Source: Leptolyngbya sp. NIES-2104
GTDB taxonomy: Bacteria; Cyanobacteriota; Cyanobacteriia; Leptolyngbyales; Leptolyngbyaceae
Length of the DNA stretch: 64,000 nt
Reading direction: 5' to 3'
Assembly (NCBI RefSeq): GCF_001485215.1
Contig: NZ_BBWW01000001.1
Location: 4,774,001 to 4,838,000 of the forward strand
The translations under genes were made by a program, and so were the position numbers. The first letter of the stretch is position 1; every line of letters starts with the position of its first letter. Under the pieces are notes generated by a model. It was not told where the DNA came from, did no database searches, and was given only the letters and a program-made list of their open reading frames with translations. Shown here piece after piece: positions 62,439-64,000 of this stretch.

Positions 62439-64000
62439 TTATCCATCAATTTCAGAGAGTTCCATCCATCGAATCGTCGAAGTTTCGATCTGTTCCTCTA
62501 AGTTAGCTAACTGCTCAGAAAGTTTCTGAACTTCACTAAATCCGGAAGGCGGATTGCGGTAGAGCTTTTGCTCGATCGAACTCTTTTCCGATTCCAATTC
62601 AGGAATTTTCACCTCTAATGTTTCTAATTCACGTTTCTCTTTAAACGATAATTTCCGAGGCTTATTAGAAACAGATTTCACTGCCACAGGTTTCGATTCT
62701 GCGGGCTTTTCTACGGCAACTTCTTCATCTTTCTTGTAATCGAGATAGACCGAATAATTTCCGGGATATTCGCGAACGTTTCCGCCTTCTTCAAGCGCGA
62801 AAATTTTATCAACTGTTCGATCGAGAAAATAGCGATCGTGCGACACCACAATCACACAGCCGTTAAAATCCTCCAAATATTCCTCTAACACTGCCAACGT
62901 TTGCACATCTAAATCATTTGTCGGCTCGTCTAGAATCAGAACATTTGGCGCACTCATCAAGACTCGAAGTAAGAATAAACGCCGTCTTTCTCCACCCGAT
63001 AATTTATTAATCGGCGCATATTGTTGATTCGGTGGAAATAGAAATCGCTCCAACATTTGAGAAGCAGTAATCACTTCACCATCCGCAGTTCTAACGAGTT
63101 CTGCAACATCTTTTAAGTATTCGATTACGCGTTGATTCTCATTCACGTGGAGATCTTCAGAATGCTGATCAAAATAGCCGAAATGAATCGTACTACCCGT
63201 GTCGATCGTTCCAGCATCTGGCTCCAATCTTCCGGTAATTAAATTCAGTAAGGTTGACTTTCCTGCACCATTTCCGCCGATAATTCCAACGCGATCTTCG
63301 GGATTGAAATTGTAGGTGAAATCTTTGATCAAAATGCGATCGCCAAATCCTTTCGTCACATGATCCAATTCAACAACTTTCTTTCCAATGCGCCGTCCTG
63401 CGGTTGAGATTTGCACCTTAGTCTGAGATTGTTTGAACTCAGTTTCCTGCATTTCATGAACGCGATCGATTCTCGCTTTCTGTTTAGTGCTTCGAGCTTT
63501 TGCCCCTCGTTTGAGCCATTCTAATTCTCGTCTCAGAACACCTTGATGTTTTCGCTGTGAACTCGCTTCAGAGGCTTCTTGAGCGGCTTTCTTTTCCAAA
63601 TAGTAGGAATAACTGCCGTTGTAGCTGAACAAATCGCCTCGATCGAGTTCGATAATCCGATTTGTCACACGATCGAGAAAATAGCGATCGTGCGTCACCA
63701 ACAACAACGCGCCTCGAAATCGGTTGAGATAGCTTTGCAACCATTCGATCGAGAGTGCATCTAAATGGTTCGTCGGCTCATCCATCAACAAAACATCAGG
63801 CTCTGACAGCAATGCAGTCGCGAGTGCAATTCGCTTTCGATAGCCGCCTGATAACTGTTTCACCTGAGCGCTCAGATCCTGAATTCCTAACTTGCTTAAA
63901 ACAATTTTGGCTTTTGTTTCTAATTCCCAAGCATTCAGCGAGTCCATTTTCTGAGTGACTTGAGACAATCGCGCCATTGCTGCGTCTGAATTGCCGTGTG
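62439..64000 (-). CDS. ABC-F family ATPase (Uup-like), 5' truncated by window edge
   Basis: The C-terminal 520 residues of an ABC-F protein; the frame runs open past the right edge, so the first Walker A is missing. Visible are the first signature QLSGGYRKRIALA with Walker B VLLMDEPTNHLD, and a linker rich in Lys/Arg. A complete second cassette follows (GIIGGNGAGKSTLLNLITG, KLSGGERRRLFLL, VLILDEPTNDLD), then a C-terminal coiled coil with SFKEKRELETLEVKIPELES. ABC-F proteins act on the ribosome or, for Uup, in DNA transactions. The coiled-coil tail favours Uup. Confidence 0.93.
   Translation of the reverse strand, partial: HGNSDAAMARLSQVTQKMDSLNAWELETKAKIVLSKLGIQDLSAQVKQLSGGYRKRIALATALLSEPDVLLMDEPTNHLDALSIEWLQSYLNRFRGALLLVTHDRYFLDRVTNRIIELDRGDLFSYNGSYSYYLEKKAAQEASEASSQRKHQGVLRRELEWLKRGAKARSTKQKARIDRVHEMQETEFKQSQTKVQISTAGRRIGKKVVELDHVTKGFGDRILIKDFTYNFNPEDRVGIIGGNGAGKSTLLNLITGRLEPDAGTIDTGSTIHFGYFDQHSEDLHVNENQRVIEYLKDVAELVRTADGEVITASQMLERFLFPPNQQYAPINKLSGGERRRLFLLRVLMSAPNVLILDEPTNDLDVQTLAVLEEYLEDFNGCVIVVSHDRYFLDRTVDKIFALEEGGNVREYPGNYSVYLDYKKDEEVAVEKPAESKPVAVKSVSNKPRKLSFKEKRELETLEVKIPELESEKSSIEQKLYRNPPSGFSEVQKLSEQLANLEEQIETSTIRWMELSEIDG

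Overview
This window is chromosomal DNA of a filamentous-type cyanobacterium, most likely Leptolyngbya-like. The octamer GCGATCGC (HIP1) recurs throughout. Several genes are essentially restricted to oxygenic phototrophs: psbH, ndhM, pcyA, apcD, a photosystem II S4-domain protein, ClpR, a helical carotenoid protein, and several cyanobacterial conserved families. The genus is inference; the phylum is secure.

Layout. 1-9.8 kb: the end of a TM-helix (mechanosensitive-type) protein, an FtsE-like ATPase, a GH19 hydrolase, a YdcF-type protein, ssb divergent from mreB-mreC-mreD, a Tat-exported glycosidase and an anti-sigma kinase. 10-13.4 kb: a minus-strand proteostasis cluster (ClpR, a degenerate ClpP paralogue, ClpP, a J-domain protein), divergent from a stand-alone helical carotenoid protein. 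13.6-18 kb: purL, purF and ndhM. 18-26 kb: a phosphatase, a HerA ATPase, a GAF histidine kinase and an ABC1 kinase. 26-31 kb: a VapBC-like toxin-antitoxin pair, then two tandem oligopeptide/nickel-type binding lipoproteins directly followed by larB. 31-44 kb: signalling and photosynthesis genes (Cache histidine kinase, S4 protein, Ser/Thr kinase, pcyA, psbH, tatA, pth), pyruvate kinase and a glycogen-debranching-type glucosidase. 44.3-47.8 kb: an accessory island. 47.9-64 kb: core genes again (DUF1028, a hybrid kinase, dprA, rfbB, an FHA protein, mmsA, an iron-sulfur photolyase, a transglutaminase, apcD, DUF924, a hydrolase, a 5'-truncated ABC-F ATPase).

The island is the most interesting part. 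It is AT-rich, lacks the HIP1 octamer, and is bracketed by an intact and a decayed copy of the 3' end of the glucosidase gene. It carries a two-transmembrane macro-domain protein resembling the TM-macro ThsA effectors of type II Thoeris. Next to it, 69 bp downstream, is a winged-helix protein fused to a nucleoside-deoxyribosyltransferase/TIR-like domain with a candidate catalytic glutamate. Together they look like a nucleotide-signalling antiphage system in which a non-TIR enzyme replaces ThsB. A DUF433/DUF5615 toxin-antitoxin pair follows, ending 4 bp before an attC-like hairpin, so a cassette-type origin is possible for that part.

A family of large palindromic intergenic elements (three long and three short copies) is scattered through the core regions. 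All three long copies and one short copy separate convergent genes, and the arms show compensating base changes. No rRNA, tRNA or CRISPR array was recognised.
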